Origin: Labia minor
Lineage: Eukaryota > Arthropoda > Insecta > Dermaptera > Spongiphoridae
Direction of reading: 5' to 3'
Assembly: GCA_963082975.1 (NCBI GenBank)
Contig: OY720346.1
Location: 30,126,720 to 30,190,719 of the forward strand
DNA length: 64,000 bases
Made by a program: the position numbers and the translations under genes. Below, one piece after another: positions 21,693-34,167 of this stretch (positions are counted from its first letter, which is position 1; the number at the start of each line of letters is the position of its first letter). The notes beneath the pieces were generated by a model. It was not told where the DNA came from, made no database searches, and saw nothing but the letters and a program-made list of their open reading frames with translations.

Positions 21693-24497
21693 GTCTCAAT
21701 TCTTCTAGAAGCCTCAACGACTTGTATTACTCTCCAATCAAACATATTTCATCACTTTTTTCTATAATGTTACTTTTTTCTAAGACATGTTCACATTTTA
21801 ATGTGACTTTACTAAAATCTTCACTCAGCTAAAAATATTTTGAATGGAGAATGATAACCGCCATTAATTTAGACAAATTTTTATCAAATCAAATAGGAAA
21901 ATATAAATATATATATAATATAATATTTTCAATTAATGGCAAATAATATCTACATATATTCATACATCAAAAAAATTTAAGATATTTTTATTTCTAAATG
22001 AATATATACATATATTTTGAAATTAAAATTGTGATTAATTCATTAATAATATATTCATATTTCATCTTCTCAAATGCAATAAAATTTTAATCTATCTTAA
22101 TATATAACATTTTTTCTAAAAAAAATGTACTTTTATAATAAAAAAGTACATATTTTAAAATCTCTATGTTAATATATTTATAAAAGAAAAAATATGTCAA
22201 ATTAATTTGAATTTTCAATTCTAGTCATCAATTTGCCATTTCCTATTTTTGCCTTAAGTGTTTTTCTGAAAGCGTGTTTAACTACCATTTTAGTATTTTG
22301 TGATTTATTATATATATATATATATATATAAGCCACTTATTAATGTACATACATCTAAAGATTATATTAATATATATATATATAAATATATATTTTTTTT
22401 TGGGTTTATCAGAATTCTTCCTTGTTAAGCGATTTAAAACGATTTTAAAACTTATCAATCTTGCTAAGGAAATATTTTGATTAAATCTTTTAAAAAAACA
22501 AATAAATAAACTTAAAAAATGCTATCAATTTTTCGACTTCGATTTTTATGTCGTTGGTGGTTTTTTTACTGTCAAATCACTGCCAAACTCCAATTAAAAA
22601 CTGGGGTAGGGGCTCTAAAAAATACCATGTGCTTGATATCAGAAGCATTGTGACAATTTTTAGGTATTATTAATATATATTTGCCAAATATGCCTCTGAG
22701 CTATAGATTATATTAAAATCGCATTGTACAATAAATATAAATATATATAAATTTAAATAGAGCCCTTAAAATAATAAATCATATATATAAATAATAAATG
22801 AATAAAGAAATTTAACCCAAAATGGTCATTTATCTCAACAAACTTATATTGTTATTTAATTTATTAAATGTATAATTTATACATAGTATTAATAAAAACT
22901 TCATACGTTATGAGAATGTATTTTCTTGAATAAATTTTATTTTATAAAAATTAAAACTATAGAGTCATATAATATATACATATATAAATTATAAAATATA
23001 TTTTGATTTTGATAGCTATTTATTATATACATAATAATTGTAAAAATAAATAATTTCTAGACGATTAATTAATAAAAATTGGTTTAGTTGTGTCTCATAT
23101 ATATATATATATATAAATATATATATATAGATTAGCGATAATAACCTGATCTAAATTGACTTATTCGAGAACTGATTGATCCACTATATTATGGTATTAT
23201 TAAAATAGTTAGTGGCTTTTACACCATACACTAAATAATCTCAAAAAGCAAGTATTTTTTTTAAATTAATTGTTAGATGTTTTGCTGTGCTCTTGAAAGT
23301 TTTAAAACACCTCTGAGCAAAACCTAATGTGCCAATCCAGTAAGTTGCTCCTAATCAGTTTCTTTTAAACCATAATATAATATTATTTTAGAAAATATAT
23401 CCACCTATTTCAAGAAAACTATTCACAATTTTTTTTTCATCATACATTCTTTTTATATTATTCTCTAATACATATAATATATAAATATATATATATATTT
23501 CAATGTATTTCAAAATACATGAAAATGTATCTATTATAATATATATATATATATATATATATGTTTATTTTTAATTATGCTATACGAAAAAAAAAATATT
23601 TTTTGAATTTTAATTTTTAACACAAAGAATGAATGCTAGTGGCCTTTGATTAGGAGACTTGCTGTAATCGTTTAAATACACATAATATGTATATATATAT
23701 ATACATGTATAAATAATAAAATAAAATCTTTTTGCCTTTCAATGTTTAATAACAATTCAGTATTAACAAATCAATTATTAAAGGGATTTGTTATATGAAA
23801 AAGAAACTTTCACTTTTTATTCATATATATTTATATATCATTATGTTTTTCTTATTTTTAAGCAGGAATGTTTCTTTTTAATCATTAAAGACTGGATTTT
23901 GTGTTTTAAAAATAAATGGTGTTTCAATAACAAATGCAATTTTAATTTGATTTACATGTCTAAAATAATAACTCTTTATGAACAGTTAAAAGTGAGAGTT
24001 ATTAATAATTGACCCGAAAATTCACAAACGAAAAAATTAACAATAAAAATAAACTGTTTATATTCCAAAAAGGGTCTCTTCTGAAATTTTTTCATCCTTT
24101 ATTATAAATTTGTTAATATCTCTTTTTTATTTGATACGTTTAAATTTATATTTGGGATAAAATGTATGTTGGTTTTGAAAACAACTTGATTGATAAATTA
24201 AAAAAAAGGTTTTTATAATCATATGTTTAAGTATTTTTTACCTAATACAAATAAAAGAATACTAATACAATAAAAGAAGGTCCTATCCGAACTCAACTTT
24301 GGAGAAATACAACAATAAAATAACTGAAAAATCCGGTCTTTTCAAAGTATTAATTTTTAAAATTATTAATTTTATTAATTATTAATTTTGACAAAATTTG
24401 CTTATTAATGTTAATATTTCTCATTTGCGCTCAATTGTATATAAAATTTATTTAAAATAAATTAGAAAAAAGTTGATTAAATATATATATATATATT
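21693..24497. other. MPP7 3' flank and AT-rich spacer
   Basis: Probably includes the 3' untranslated region; many AATAAA-like hexamers prevent choosing a poly(A) site. TA microsatellites lie at about 22310-22331, 22371-22391, 23096-23116 and 23538-23562. No coding exon recognised; the frame at 23788-24012 is low-complexity. Confidence 0.5.
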
Positions 24498-24857
24498 ACT
24501 GTGATCAAAAAAATAAGGTGAATTTATTTAAAAAATGATAAATTGTTTATCCTTACAAATCTATTTTATTGCCTTCAAAATATCTACGTTCGACACAATG
24601 AATTTGTGCCAGAATTGTTTTCAAACTCAAAAAGTTCTTTTTTGAGTAGGTGAATAGCCAGAAGTGACACGATGCTAATTCTCTCGACTTAATGATGAAA
24701 TGTTCTATAAAAGTGTGAAACTATGTCTCAAAAAATTCAACGCTTAATACTCAACTAAAATCCCTTATTAAGAGTTTGGACTGGAGGAAGACTTGTATAA
24801 TGCAATACATTGAATAATGGAAGATGAAAAATTCACCTTATTTTTTGATTAAAGTGT
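24498..24857. mobile_element. MITE with ATCAAAAAA(A)TAAGGTGAATTT ends
   Basis: About 360 bp, bounded by inverted ends (left ATCAAAAAAATAAGGTGAAT; right the complement AATTCACCTTATTTTTTGAT). TTA occurs just outside both ends. No coding capacity. A second copy, lacking the left end, lies at about 62290-62636 as part of a larger duplication. Confidence 0.65.
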
Positions 24858-26236
24858 TATTTATATAGCATTATATTTTTTCTTCTCTTCTGTTTGTTTG
24901 TTTTTGTACTTTTTATATAATTTTTCATATTTATTTATTACTTTAATTTTCATTGAAATATCTAATACTAATTCATTCTTATAAGCTCTAAATTATCAAT
25001 TCATAAATATTGAATACAGTATTAAGACGCTGTTAAATAATTAGATCAACTTATTATTATAGATAATATTATTCATTCATCCTTTATATTCGCAAGTACC
25101 TGTATTAATTAACACTATTCATGAATTATCAATAAAATTGTTATTCATTACTAAAAAAAACTATTGATTTATACGTATTTATTAACTCCCAACACCTACC
25201 CCTACAGACACAACTACCTCTCCTTTCCGCCCCTTGCCTATCACTTTATTTTAAGTGTGCCAATAATCTAGAATCGATCGCTTAGTTACTATCTAAAGAG
25301 ATAGAATGTTCACTGGGTCAAATCATTTGAACTTCATTTATTTTCTTTAGTAAAATAAAAATGGGTAGAGAAATTACATGAATAAATTGCAAAAACAAAA
25401 AACAAAAATTAAATCGCGTGCAAAACTTGCCGTTTCTTTTCTTGAATCCAACCCTCTCTCTCTCTCCCATGATAGCTTAGACACCTTCTCATATATCTAG
25501 TCTCGCACGCAAATCAAGAGTCCACTACAATAAATCAATTCAACACCTCGTCACGGGATTCTCTACATGCAAAATATTAAATATAACCTGCCTTATAGTT
25601 GAAAAAATAAAGCAATTTAAGTGTTATCTACAATGAATAGAAACTTATTTCTGCGGACAATTTTTTTTTTAAATTTTGTGGTGAGTTAGATATAATTATA
25701 AATAATATTAATGTAGAAAAGAATTATAATTTTTTTTATATTAATTTTAAATTATATTTTAAATTTTTTCTAAATTGTTTTGGAGTATCTATTTTTAGTA
25801 TAACTTTTATTATAAATTAATTTGACAACAACCAACATATCATAATATGCAATCAAATAAACAAACGAATTAAAGGAAAAATAAAAAAATATGTATCATT
25901 CTTCTTTTGGATAAAAATAAAACAACCCACTAATGATGACCACATGTCAAAAGTTCTCATACTTAAATTAGCATAGAAGATATTGACATTAAATTAAAGG
26001 ATTCCAACAACAAAGCTGGAAAATTCTTATTAACACCTTAATTTTGAAACTTTTCTTCACCCACCATATTCAACAAACTTATCTCCTACTGATTCTAAGT
26101 ATCAGTATTCAGTGGCGCAACCAGGATTTGATCCTGGGGGGGGGGTTTGACTAGCCCCTCTCTCTTCCTATGGCGGGGTCCCCCCCCCCCCCCGGGCTCT
26201 TTCAAAGACAAATTTTCATTAAGATTTTTTTTTTAT
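24527..26236. repeat. 1.7-kb direct duplication, copy 1
   Basis: Nearly identical, in the same orientation, to 62290-64000 (the second copy runs off the window). Only scattered substitutions and small indels were seen. It covers the right part of the MITE, a non-coding AT-rich body and the start of a CAGTGGCGCAACCAGG element. Contains CT-repeats (about 25450-25466). No gene seen within it. Confidence 0.85.
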
Positions 26237-26470
26237 ATTAAATATTTAAAAAAGTTTTGTAAATGAAACACTGATTTTACAAAATCTGGCAAAAAAATTT
26301 CATTTTGTATTTTATTTACACGTATTCACAGTTTTAGAAAGAAAATATTTTTATTAAATCGTATTAAATTTTTATAGGGAATCGAATTTACTAAAAGTTT
26401 CATTATATTCATTATTACCTAAACTTAATTATAAAGGAGTTATCTATATCTATATATTTAATATGACAGT
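26110..26470. mobile_element. hAT-like element end (CAGTGGCGCAACCAGG family)
   Basis: Starts CAGTGGCGCAACCAGG, followed by poly-G and poly-C runs and about 300 bp of sequence that matches, in reverse orientation, the right subterminal region (50713-51407) of the complete element at 47835-51407. The right end is not visible here, so it is a partial copy. Homopolymer lengths may be unreliable. Confidence 0.65.
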
Positions 26471-26823
26471 GTCCCTCCGTACGCAAAAAACTCCAGAGCC
26501 TAAAATACAAGTAGTAAGGTAACCAAATTTTTCTGAGGTGAAGGGTACCTCAAATGATGAAAGATAAAAAAGAAATTAGAATCTTAGGTAACTCCTGAGC
26601 TGAGCTGCGGGTGTTCCATTTTCCAGAAATATATATAAAGGAGAGTGTTTGTATGTATGTAATTTGTTTACTTTTTTGCTGTCATAGAAACAGATATATA
26701 TATATAATTAGAACCTCTCTCTCTTCCTCTATTTAAAATTTTAAAAAATGGAGTGTTCTAGCCAAATTAAGAAATTTAAATTCCTTATGCAACATTGATA
26801 GGTAAATGAATTGGACTGGAATT

Positions 26824-27489
26824 ATGCAGTAAAAGGGCTTATCTCATCAAAGAGGATCAAAATTAAAATATATAAAACAATTATTTTTCATGTTGATCGA
26901 TGACTAGGATGACCATATTTCGAAAACACCAAACCGGGACAAACGGTATACCTTTTTTTTTAGAACTAAATTGAAAAAATTTTGAAAAAAAAATTACGAA
27001 ATGTCCTAAATATTGAAAAAACGGGACAGTAGGCTGCCCTGAAGACATTTTTGGGACAGAGCACCTAAAGACGGGACGTTTGGTCACCCTATCGATGACT
27101 CTGGGAGACGAGAGTAGATTTAAAATATTTGTGAGATTAATATTGTTCGCAGCATTTATAGACCAAATGAAGATGAGGTCATAGGATGGCGGAGATGGCA
27201 TAACGAGAAATAATGTCCAGATATAGTTAAGGTTATAAAATCGAGAAGGCTGGGATAGGAAGGCGACGTGGTTGGAATTGGATAAACTAGAAATTGGGAG
27301 AAACCGATTGGGAAACATCCGCTGGAAGAACAAGGACCAAGGTGGGTGGACAATGAAGGAAGGGACATGGGAGAGATGGGACAGGGTAGGATTTGGTCGT
27401 AGCTCAGGATAGGGACGCTTAGAGAAATGTGGATGCTGCGGCTAAGAACTTTCGAAAACTGTATAGACACAGAGTTAGATAAATATAAC
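26824..27489 (+). pseudogene. Decayed LINE copy B, interrupted by a hAT MITE
   Basis: Resembles other copies of the LINE A family: a GCAGTAAAAGGGCTTATCTC segment, the R(I)L-type region, and a 3' end GCTAAGAACTTTCGAAA followed by a TAGATAAATATAACATA tail. Many frameshifts. The long minus-strand frames across it (26881-27491) are antisense shadows. Confidence 0.75.
26905..27091. mobile_element. 187-bp hAT MITE inserted in LINE copy B
   Basis: Ends TAGGATGACCATA and the complement of TAGGGTGACCAAACG. An exact 8-bp direct repeat TCGATGAC lies at 26897-26904 and 27092-27099. Removing it restores continuity of the LINE sequence, which independently confirms the boundaries. Confidence 0.85.
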
Positions 27490-28157
27490 ATAGTTATAGC
27501 TTCAGTAGATCCTGAAATATGACCCTGTTAAAATAGCTTATTTTGGCACTGATTCACTGATTGGTCAACAGAATTCTTAAGAGACCACATTATTTGTATA
27601 AAATTATTTATTAAATTAAAATATTTTAATTTAATAAATAATGTGGTCTTTTAATAAAAATTCCCTTAATAAATATATATATAACCACAAAAGATTTAAT
27701 AAATACAAAAATTCTTAAGGTATTTCCAATTGTCCTAGCGCTATGAAATTTGGCATACAGGTCGTGTGTTATATGTAGGTTAACAAAAAATTAAGAAATT
27801 TAAGAAATCGGTCAAGCTTGAGTTGTTATAATCGAATATCAATGCGATTTTTATGAATTCAAGGATTTTGTCAGAAACTAATCAAGCTAGGAATTCGAAA
27901 TTTGGTACACCGATATTATTCACAGTTTGTAGATTTCTTTTAAAATTTCGTCAAAATCGGTGTTAACCGGAAGTGGAACTTTACCTACACTGGTTGCGTT
28001 TACCTTTCAAGTAAAGTTCCAGTTTGCTTCGAGATATTTGCTTAATATTTTGTATATAGATTTAAAAATATGAAAAAAATTCACATACCAAATTTTATCA
28101 TGATCTGACTACCGAAAGTGACATTTTACCTATACAAGTAGCGTTAGGTGTAGATTA
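27490..28157. other. Non-coding repeat-like spacer with an AT palindrome
   Basis: 27582-27649 is a near-palindrome whose ends are AGACCACATTATTT and its complement. The following 400 bp contain phrases such as GAAATTTGGCATACA that recur in insect Helitron-like 5' regions, but no terminus was found. Confidence 0.45.
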
Positions 28158-29145
28158 TCTTACATAATAAAAGCAAGTGTAATGTGTTTGTCTGTCTGTC
28201 TGACCGAGCTCTCCAGCCAAATCTATCGCACGCAGGGACCTGGAATTTTTTACACGGAAGCACAAAGGGGCTGGCCACCAGACCTCGAAGCCCGATTTTG
28301 GATTTTTGAATTAGAAAAATTTTAAAAAAATTATAAAGAATATAGTATAGGCGGATACTGGAAATTATGTAGAACAAAAATATGTCAATAGAGGCGCTGG
28401 TGGCGATAATTTGGCGGTAATTTAAATTCTGAGCAATGTGCAGATAAAAATCTTTTTATATATCTATTGATATTTACAATATCTCAATTGATCTTATTGG
28501 CCTTTTAAACTTTGAAAACATTCACATTACGGCTATAATTTAATACTATTAAAAAAATTAATCGAGGCAGGAAAATTGATGGGGTTTGAAATTAATAGTG
28601 ATAAGACAATATAATTAGTATCAGAGAGAATAATATTTACAAAGAATTTAAATCGAGGTTGCAATCGGGAAATTATTATCAAAGGGGATCAAAATTATTA
28701 AATTATTAATTGTATTATATGGGTGAGAGGCATGGTTTATAACCCTGGGAGATGAGAGTAGATTCAGAGTATTTGAGAATAGGATTCTTCCCAGCATTTA
28801 TGGGCCAAAGAAAGGACACCGGGGAATAGCGGAGACTGCATAACAAGGAATTGAATGATCTCTATGCATCTCTAGATATAGGCCATAAAATAGAGAAGGC
28901 TGGGATCGGCAGGGCACATGGCTAGAATGGGAGAGGAAAAATATATTGGTGGGGAGTTCGATTGAAAAACTTCCGTTTGGAAGACCAATTGTGAACAGGG
29001 TGGACAATGTAGGAAGGAACGTGAGAGAGATGAAACAGGGTAGGAGTTAGATGGTTATAGCTCAGAATAGGGACACTCGGGGGGGTACAGGGGGCGGAGC
29101 CCCCGTCTAGGTGTGGACAGCGCCGAAGGCGCTCGGAGCAGCTAT
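28158..29145 (+). mobile_element. Helitron-like element carrying a LINE fragment
   Basis: Starts A|TCTTACATAATAAAAGC and ends with a GC-rich double hairpin (GGGGGCGGAGCCCCC and GCGCCGAAGGCGC) about 11 nt before CTAT followed by T. Inside, 28560-29075 is the 3' portion of the LINE A family (VLYG-like region to DRDT). The same LINE-hairpin fusion recurs inverted at 31796-32390. There is also a GAGGCGCTGGTGGCGATAA motif near 28391. Helitron class is inferred from the 3' hairpin plus A/T insertion context. Confidence 0.6.
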
Positions 29146-29828
29146 TAAATATATATAATAGTGTTAAACCATTTTACTTTATAATTTAAATTAATTAGTT
29201 TGTTTATTTTTATTGTTGTTAAAACATAATAATAATAACCTAATTACCTATTTATATGCGGGAAAGTATAGGGGAGGACACTCCCGATTTTTTAATACAA
29301 AGTTTATTTATTTCATATTTTAAAATAATTGATAGTGATGCGATAATTTTAATTTCTTTATTAAAAGAACTAAATATTTTTCATTATAATTATAAAAATA
29401 GTACATTTTTTATTATGTTTTACAAATGAACAAAAACAAATTATTAGGGAAAATAAAAAACACCAACTACACAGGTAAGCTAGAATAATAATAATTTTCT
29501 TATTTGATCAAATACAATATATTATAATCAGGGACGTTCTTCTCCTCCATATTGTGTGTTTTTAAGGTATGTTTTAATACGCTTCATGTGATTAATTAAT
29601 TATTAATAATTAATTATATATATACATATATGTTTTATAAATTATTAATTATTATTATTACTATTTCCATTTTAAAGGAATAAATAAAATCAGTAAGGAA
29701 TATTCTCCATGGAATTTGAAAATCAATTAACCTATAAAGTATGAATTTAAACAAATTTTTATATTTATATTAATTATATCGATTCATATATATTATTTAC
29801 TCTGTATTCATTTGTTTTTCTTTTAGCG
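29146..29828. other. AT-rich spacer
   Basis: No coding or element signature recognised between the Helitron-like 3' end and the helicase fragment. Confidence 0.5.
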
Positions 29829-30520
29829 TTGAAATCACGAATTCACTCTATTTCTATTTCTATTTCTATTCTACTATTTTATTTACCTTCCTATATAAAT
29901 AAACTCTTAGGTTCTTTATGCGCTCCAAATTTATGGAAAAATCTTTTCCTGTTTGATGAACTTACTATTAACATGAGACAGAAAAATGATACTTCCTTTA
30001 TAAATAGACTTGCCATACGTCCCGGTATCTGAAATTGTCCCGGTTTAGATTCATTGCACAGTTTCTTGGAAATAATTGAGCAAAATTATTAGATCAGAGA
30101 ATGATTTTCTGCTCTTATGTGATTAGTAACGTTTTGGCAAGTAACACAGTAATACAAATTTTTTGAACCAAAATTTTCATTGGGAAAAACCAAATGTGAG
30201 GCTATAATATTAAATGTAATAGCACCTTTAGCGCTGGAAGAATTAAAGAATGATATTTAATAAATGCAAATTTTTTTGCACTAAGTATGGATGCTTATTA
30301 TCTATTCTATATTTTAAGTGTTTTTTACATTACTGTTTTTAAAAACCCCCCTCCCCCCCCCCCACCGAAACCGACATCCCTAAACCTAAAGTAAAATAGA
30401 CAGAACTGTCCCGGTTGGTCCGTGAAAAAATATGGCAACCCTATTTATAAACATGTTGAGTCGAGTAAGGTTAGGAATCCTAGCGTTACTTTCTAGTAAA
30501 TTATTAAAATTCGATACTAA
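29829..30520 (+). pseudogene. Fragment of a Pif1-type (Helitron) helicase, split by a hAT element
   Basis: Plus-strand frame from about 29880 reads KLLGSLCAPNLWKNLFLFDE then LTINMRQKNDTSFIN. After the hAT element (30005-30443) and one TSD copy are skipped, it continues MLSRVRLGILALLSS before decaying. The phrase ELT-NMRQ-D-SF...L-R-R-G is characteristic of Pif1-like helicases encoded by Helitrons, which unwind DNA during rolling-circle transposition. Only about 70 residues remain, with no Walker motifs, so it is inactive. Confidence 0.65.
30005..30443. mobile_element. hAT element inserted in the helicase fragment
   Basis: Ends TAGACTTGCCATA and the complement of TAGGGTTGCCATA. Exact 8-bp direct repeat TTTATAAA at 29997-30004 and 30444-30451. 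Subterminal CCCGGT/ACCGGG motifs mirror each other. Internal poly-C run near 30351-30363. No transposase. Confidence 0.85.
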
Positions 30521-30521
30521 T

Positions 30522-31435
30522 TCTAATGTTCCAATGTCGAATTCGGGGTCATAAAAACCAGCCAAAAATTGTTCACCTAGCCAAGTGCGCTCGAAGTAAG
30601 AAAAAAGATCACGAAGTTTTACCCTGTTGGTCGTCCAGCTAATGCTTGGTGGCTACAATGACTTTTGATGGTGGTACCAAAACCAAAGCTGCAAGAATTC
30701 GTAAATGAGTGGAGTTGTCAGGATTATCTATATCATTATAGAGCTTCAAAACTTCTGGCATTGATTTGATGTTTCTATAAATGCATTGAGCAAAATGAAA
30801 AGGACAACCTCTGATGATAGTAAATTTCACAAATTGCGTTATATATTCCCTGGTGAAATATACGGTGCAAATGGTGTATTTTGTATTTAGAATCATTAAG
30901 CTATTAAAACGTATTCTTATAAACGGAATTTGAGTAATTCCCTTTATTTTACATACGAATTTGACACCCCTATTTTTTTGGAAAAATCACGTGTGTGGGC
31001 CCTATGTATGTATTTTTTGACCTATTTTTCCCTACTTTCGGTCCAGGCCCGATTACCTCCTTGGGAGGTCGTGTCTCAGGCAACTGTGTGTCATGCTCAC
31101 CCTGTGATTTAATTTTCTGAGTCACAATTAAAATTAATACAAAAATGAAAAAAATTGTTTTTAGTGATTTTGTCTTTTAGGGATTTTTTCAGTCAGCGAT
31201 ATTTTTATTTAGGGATTTTCGCTTTTGGGGATTTTCGGTTTTAGGGATTTTTGACTTTTATGGATATTTTCCTTTAGGGATTTTTACCCGTTTCCATTTT
31301 GAAAAAATTAGTCTTCGCTTCATAATTTTTATGAATTAAATATTTAGAATTTGAGTAATATTTTTATTTATTTTATATTTAAATAATAGTCAAATTGGAA
31401 AATTTCACAATCATCTAGTAATCTAGTGATAAGAA
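30522..31435 (-). pseudogene. MULE (Mutator-like) transposase fragment, copy 1
   Basis: The minus-strand frame 30639-30896 encodes TIIRGCPFHFAQCIYRNIKS and LAALVLVPPSKVIVA, typical of the C-terminal half of MULE transposases. The 31180-31285 stretch holds repeated (inverted) ATCCCTAAA-type motifs like the subterminal repeats of the second copy at 48130-49480. Truncated and frameshifted relative to that copy. Confidence 0.7.
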
Positions 31436-31439
31436 AAAA

Positions 31440-31795
31440 TATTTAGTGACAAAGAGGAACAGTATTAACATACAAAATCTTAATATACAAAATGTAAAAT
31501 TTGAATATGTAGAAAAATTGAATGTAATCACGAAGGATAATAATATTTGAGAAGAATTTAAATCGAGGTATCAATCGGGAAACGCCTGTTATCATGCAGT
31601 AAAGAGGCTTATCTCATCAAAATTATTATCAAAGGGAATCAAGACCATGGACGCATAGGAAGGGACGTAAGAGAGATGGGACAAGGGCTCAGGATAGGGA
31701 CATTTGGAGAAATGTGGCCAAGAACTTTCGAGTATCTTTGAGTCATATAAATAGATAGATATAACATATACAATAATAATATATATATATATATA
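31440..31795 (+). pseudogene. LINE copy C with large internal deletion
   Basis: Begins with KKYLVTKRNSINIQNLNIQN-type coding sequence, then LISSKLLSKGI-type sequence, then jumps to the 3' terminal RDVREMG-like segment and the ATAGATAGATATAACATA tail. The region between is missing. Copy D at 55460-55800 has the same join. Confidence 0.75.
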
Positions 31796-32390
31796 CTAGC
31801 TGCTCCGAGCGCCTTCGGCGCTCTCCACACCTAGGCGGGGCCTCCGCCCCCTGTACCCCCCCGAGTGTCCCTATTCTGAGCTATAACTCCTACCCTGTCC
31901 CATCTCTCTCACGTTCCTTCCTACATTGTCCACCCTGTTCACAATTGGTCTTCCAAACGGACGTTTTTCATTCGAACTCCCCACCAATATATTTTTTCTC
32001 TCCCATTCTAGCCATGTGCCCTGCCGATCCCAGTCTTCTCGCTTTTATAACCCTAACCCCTAACTATATCTAGAGATGCATAGAGGTCATGCAATTCCTT
32101 GTTATGCAGTCTCCGCCATTCCCCAGTGTCCTCATCTTTCTTTCGCCCATAAATGCTGGGAAGAATCCTATTCTCAAATACTCTGAATCTACTCTCATCT
32201 CCCAGGGTTATAGACCATGTCTCCCACCCATATAATTCAATTAATAATTTAATAATTTTGATCCCCTTTGATAATAATTTCCCGATTGCAACCTCGATTT
32301 AAATTCTTTGCAAATATTATTCTCTCTGATACTAATTATCAAATTAATTAATTTCAAACCCCTTTTCCTGCCTCGATTAATTTTTTTATG
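31796..32390 (-). mobile_element. Helitron-like 3' end fused to LINE fragment, inverted copy
   Basis: Reading the minus strand, a LINE 3' fragment (32370 down to about 31870) runs into the GC-rich double hairpin and ends CAGCTAG|T at 31796. It is the inverted counterpart of 28560-29145, sharing the same LINE-hairpin junction. The 5' end could not be located. Confidence 0.65.
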
Positions 32391-32702
32391 CCTCTTTAAA
32401 TGTTTTTAATAATAAATATGTTTACGAGTGCATACAAATATGTGTAAAAAAAATTTACTCTCTGTATTAATTAATATTGATTAAATAACTTAATAATTTA
32501 TTTATGTGTATTAATTTATAAAAACCACTATTTGATTGACTTATAATAGAAAGGGCGGCAAACTGGAGATCGCCCCGGGTGGCAAAAGTTCTAGGTACGC
32601 CACTGAGGGGCAGAGAGGGCCACAAAAGAACATATGGGGAACTTTCTATTTTGTGTTTAATAAATAGTTTCATAATTTCAAACAACAATATTTCTAATTT
32701 TT

Positions 32703-33982
32703 ACCGACCGACGATAGTAAGCGAGGTATTGTTTTCACACCAAATTTCACATGTGGAGATTTTTACATATCTCCACGAATCATGCATTTTCTTAACAGAA
32801 TAAGTTGACCTGTGGCCAGGTCCGAACCGACCGACGGTTTGAAATAAATTAATTTCCAGCTACAGAAACAATTTCAAATAATTTTAATATATCTATTAAT
32901 GTAATAAAAAACAGATATGGATATAACATAAATATTTTTAATTTTATTTTATTTATAATATATATATATATATATATGTAAGACCAGACTGTGACGTCAT
33001 GAATGGCTAGATGACGTCATATAATTTTAAATCAAGAAAAAACTAATAAAGATGATTTTTCTCGAGTATAAAACCAATGCAAAGTGAATGATTCGTGATG
33101 ATATGTAAAAAATCTCCTCATGTGAAATTTGGTATGAAAATAACCCTTCCCTTCCTATCGTCGATCGCTAATACTACCACTTCCGGTTTCCGGATTTGCA
33201 CCAAAAGTTGATCAATTCATCCCACTGATGCATTAAGTAAATATACCAAATTTCATCAAAATCCGTTCAGCCGTTCAGGCTGTACACATCTATAAGGACG
33301 GACGGACGGACAGACATCATGCTAAAAATACTTTTTTCTGTTAAGAAAATGCATGATTCGTGGAGATATGTAAAAATCTCCACATGTGAAATTTGGTGTG
33401 AAAACAATACCTCCCTTACTATCGTCGGTCGGTAAAAAAGTATTTTTAGCATGATGTCTGTCCATCCGTCCGTCTGTCCGTCTGTGTGTCTGTACGTCCG
33501 TATAGATGTGTACAGACTGAACGACTGAACGGATTTTGATGAAATTTGGTATATTTACTTAATGCATCAGTGGGATGAATTGATCAACTTTTGGTGCAAA
33601 TCCGGCAACCGGAAGTGGTAGTATTATCGATCGACGATAAGAAGGGAAGGGTTATTTTCACACCAAATTTCACATGAGGAGATTTTTTACATATCACCAT
33701 GAATCATGCACTTTGTATTGGTTTTATCTTCGAGAAAGATCATATTTATTAGTTTTTTCTTGATTTAAAATTATATGACGTCATCCAGCCATTCATGACG
33801 TCACAGCCTGGTCTCACATATATATTATATATAAAATAAAATTAAAAATATTTATGTTATATTCATATCTGTTTTTTATTACATTAAATTATTACATTAA
33901 ATTATTTGAAATTGTTTCTGTAGCTGGACATTAATTTTTCAAACCGTCGGTCGGTTCGGACCTGGCCACAGGTCAACTTATT
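32703..33982. mobile_element. Large foldback element (about 540-bp inverted arms)
   Basis: Arms 32799-about 33338 and about 33434-33982 are highly similar inverted copies, from AATAAGTTGACCTGTGGCC to its complement. The 95-bp loop is itself the inverse of the preceding segment 32703-32798. Contains four TGACGTCA octamers and GGACGGAC-type microsatellites. The element opens ACCGACCGACGATAG and closes with ACCGTCGGTCGGTTCGG. A short, internally deleted copy is at 57801-58109. No protein is encoded; the frames within it are antisense/sense shadows. Confidence 0.8.
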
Positions 33983-34167
33983 TATACATAAAATATAATT
34001 TCTTTTTTTATAAAAATTGTCCGTCTGGAATGAACTAAAAAGAAATAATAGATTTTTAAAAATATCATATCACGTGGCAATCTCTTCAGATGTTGATAGA
34101 ATTCAAGATTTTGGCCATTTCTATATCTGTCACTTGCACACAATGGTTGGTTTTTCAGGAATTTGAA

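Noticed and set aside
26136..26192. Poly-G and poly-C runs as a G-quadruplex regulatory site
   Set aside because: They recur at every CAGTGGCGCAACCAGG end with varying length, so they belong to the transposon terminus and may include sequencing length errors.
26881..27491. Long minus-strand open frames (150 and 111 codons)
   Set aside because: They are antisense translations of LINE copy B and of the hAT MITE inside it; no coding features of their own.
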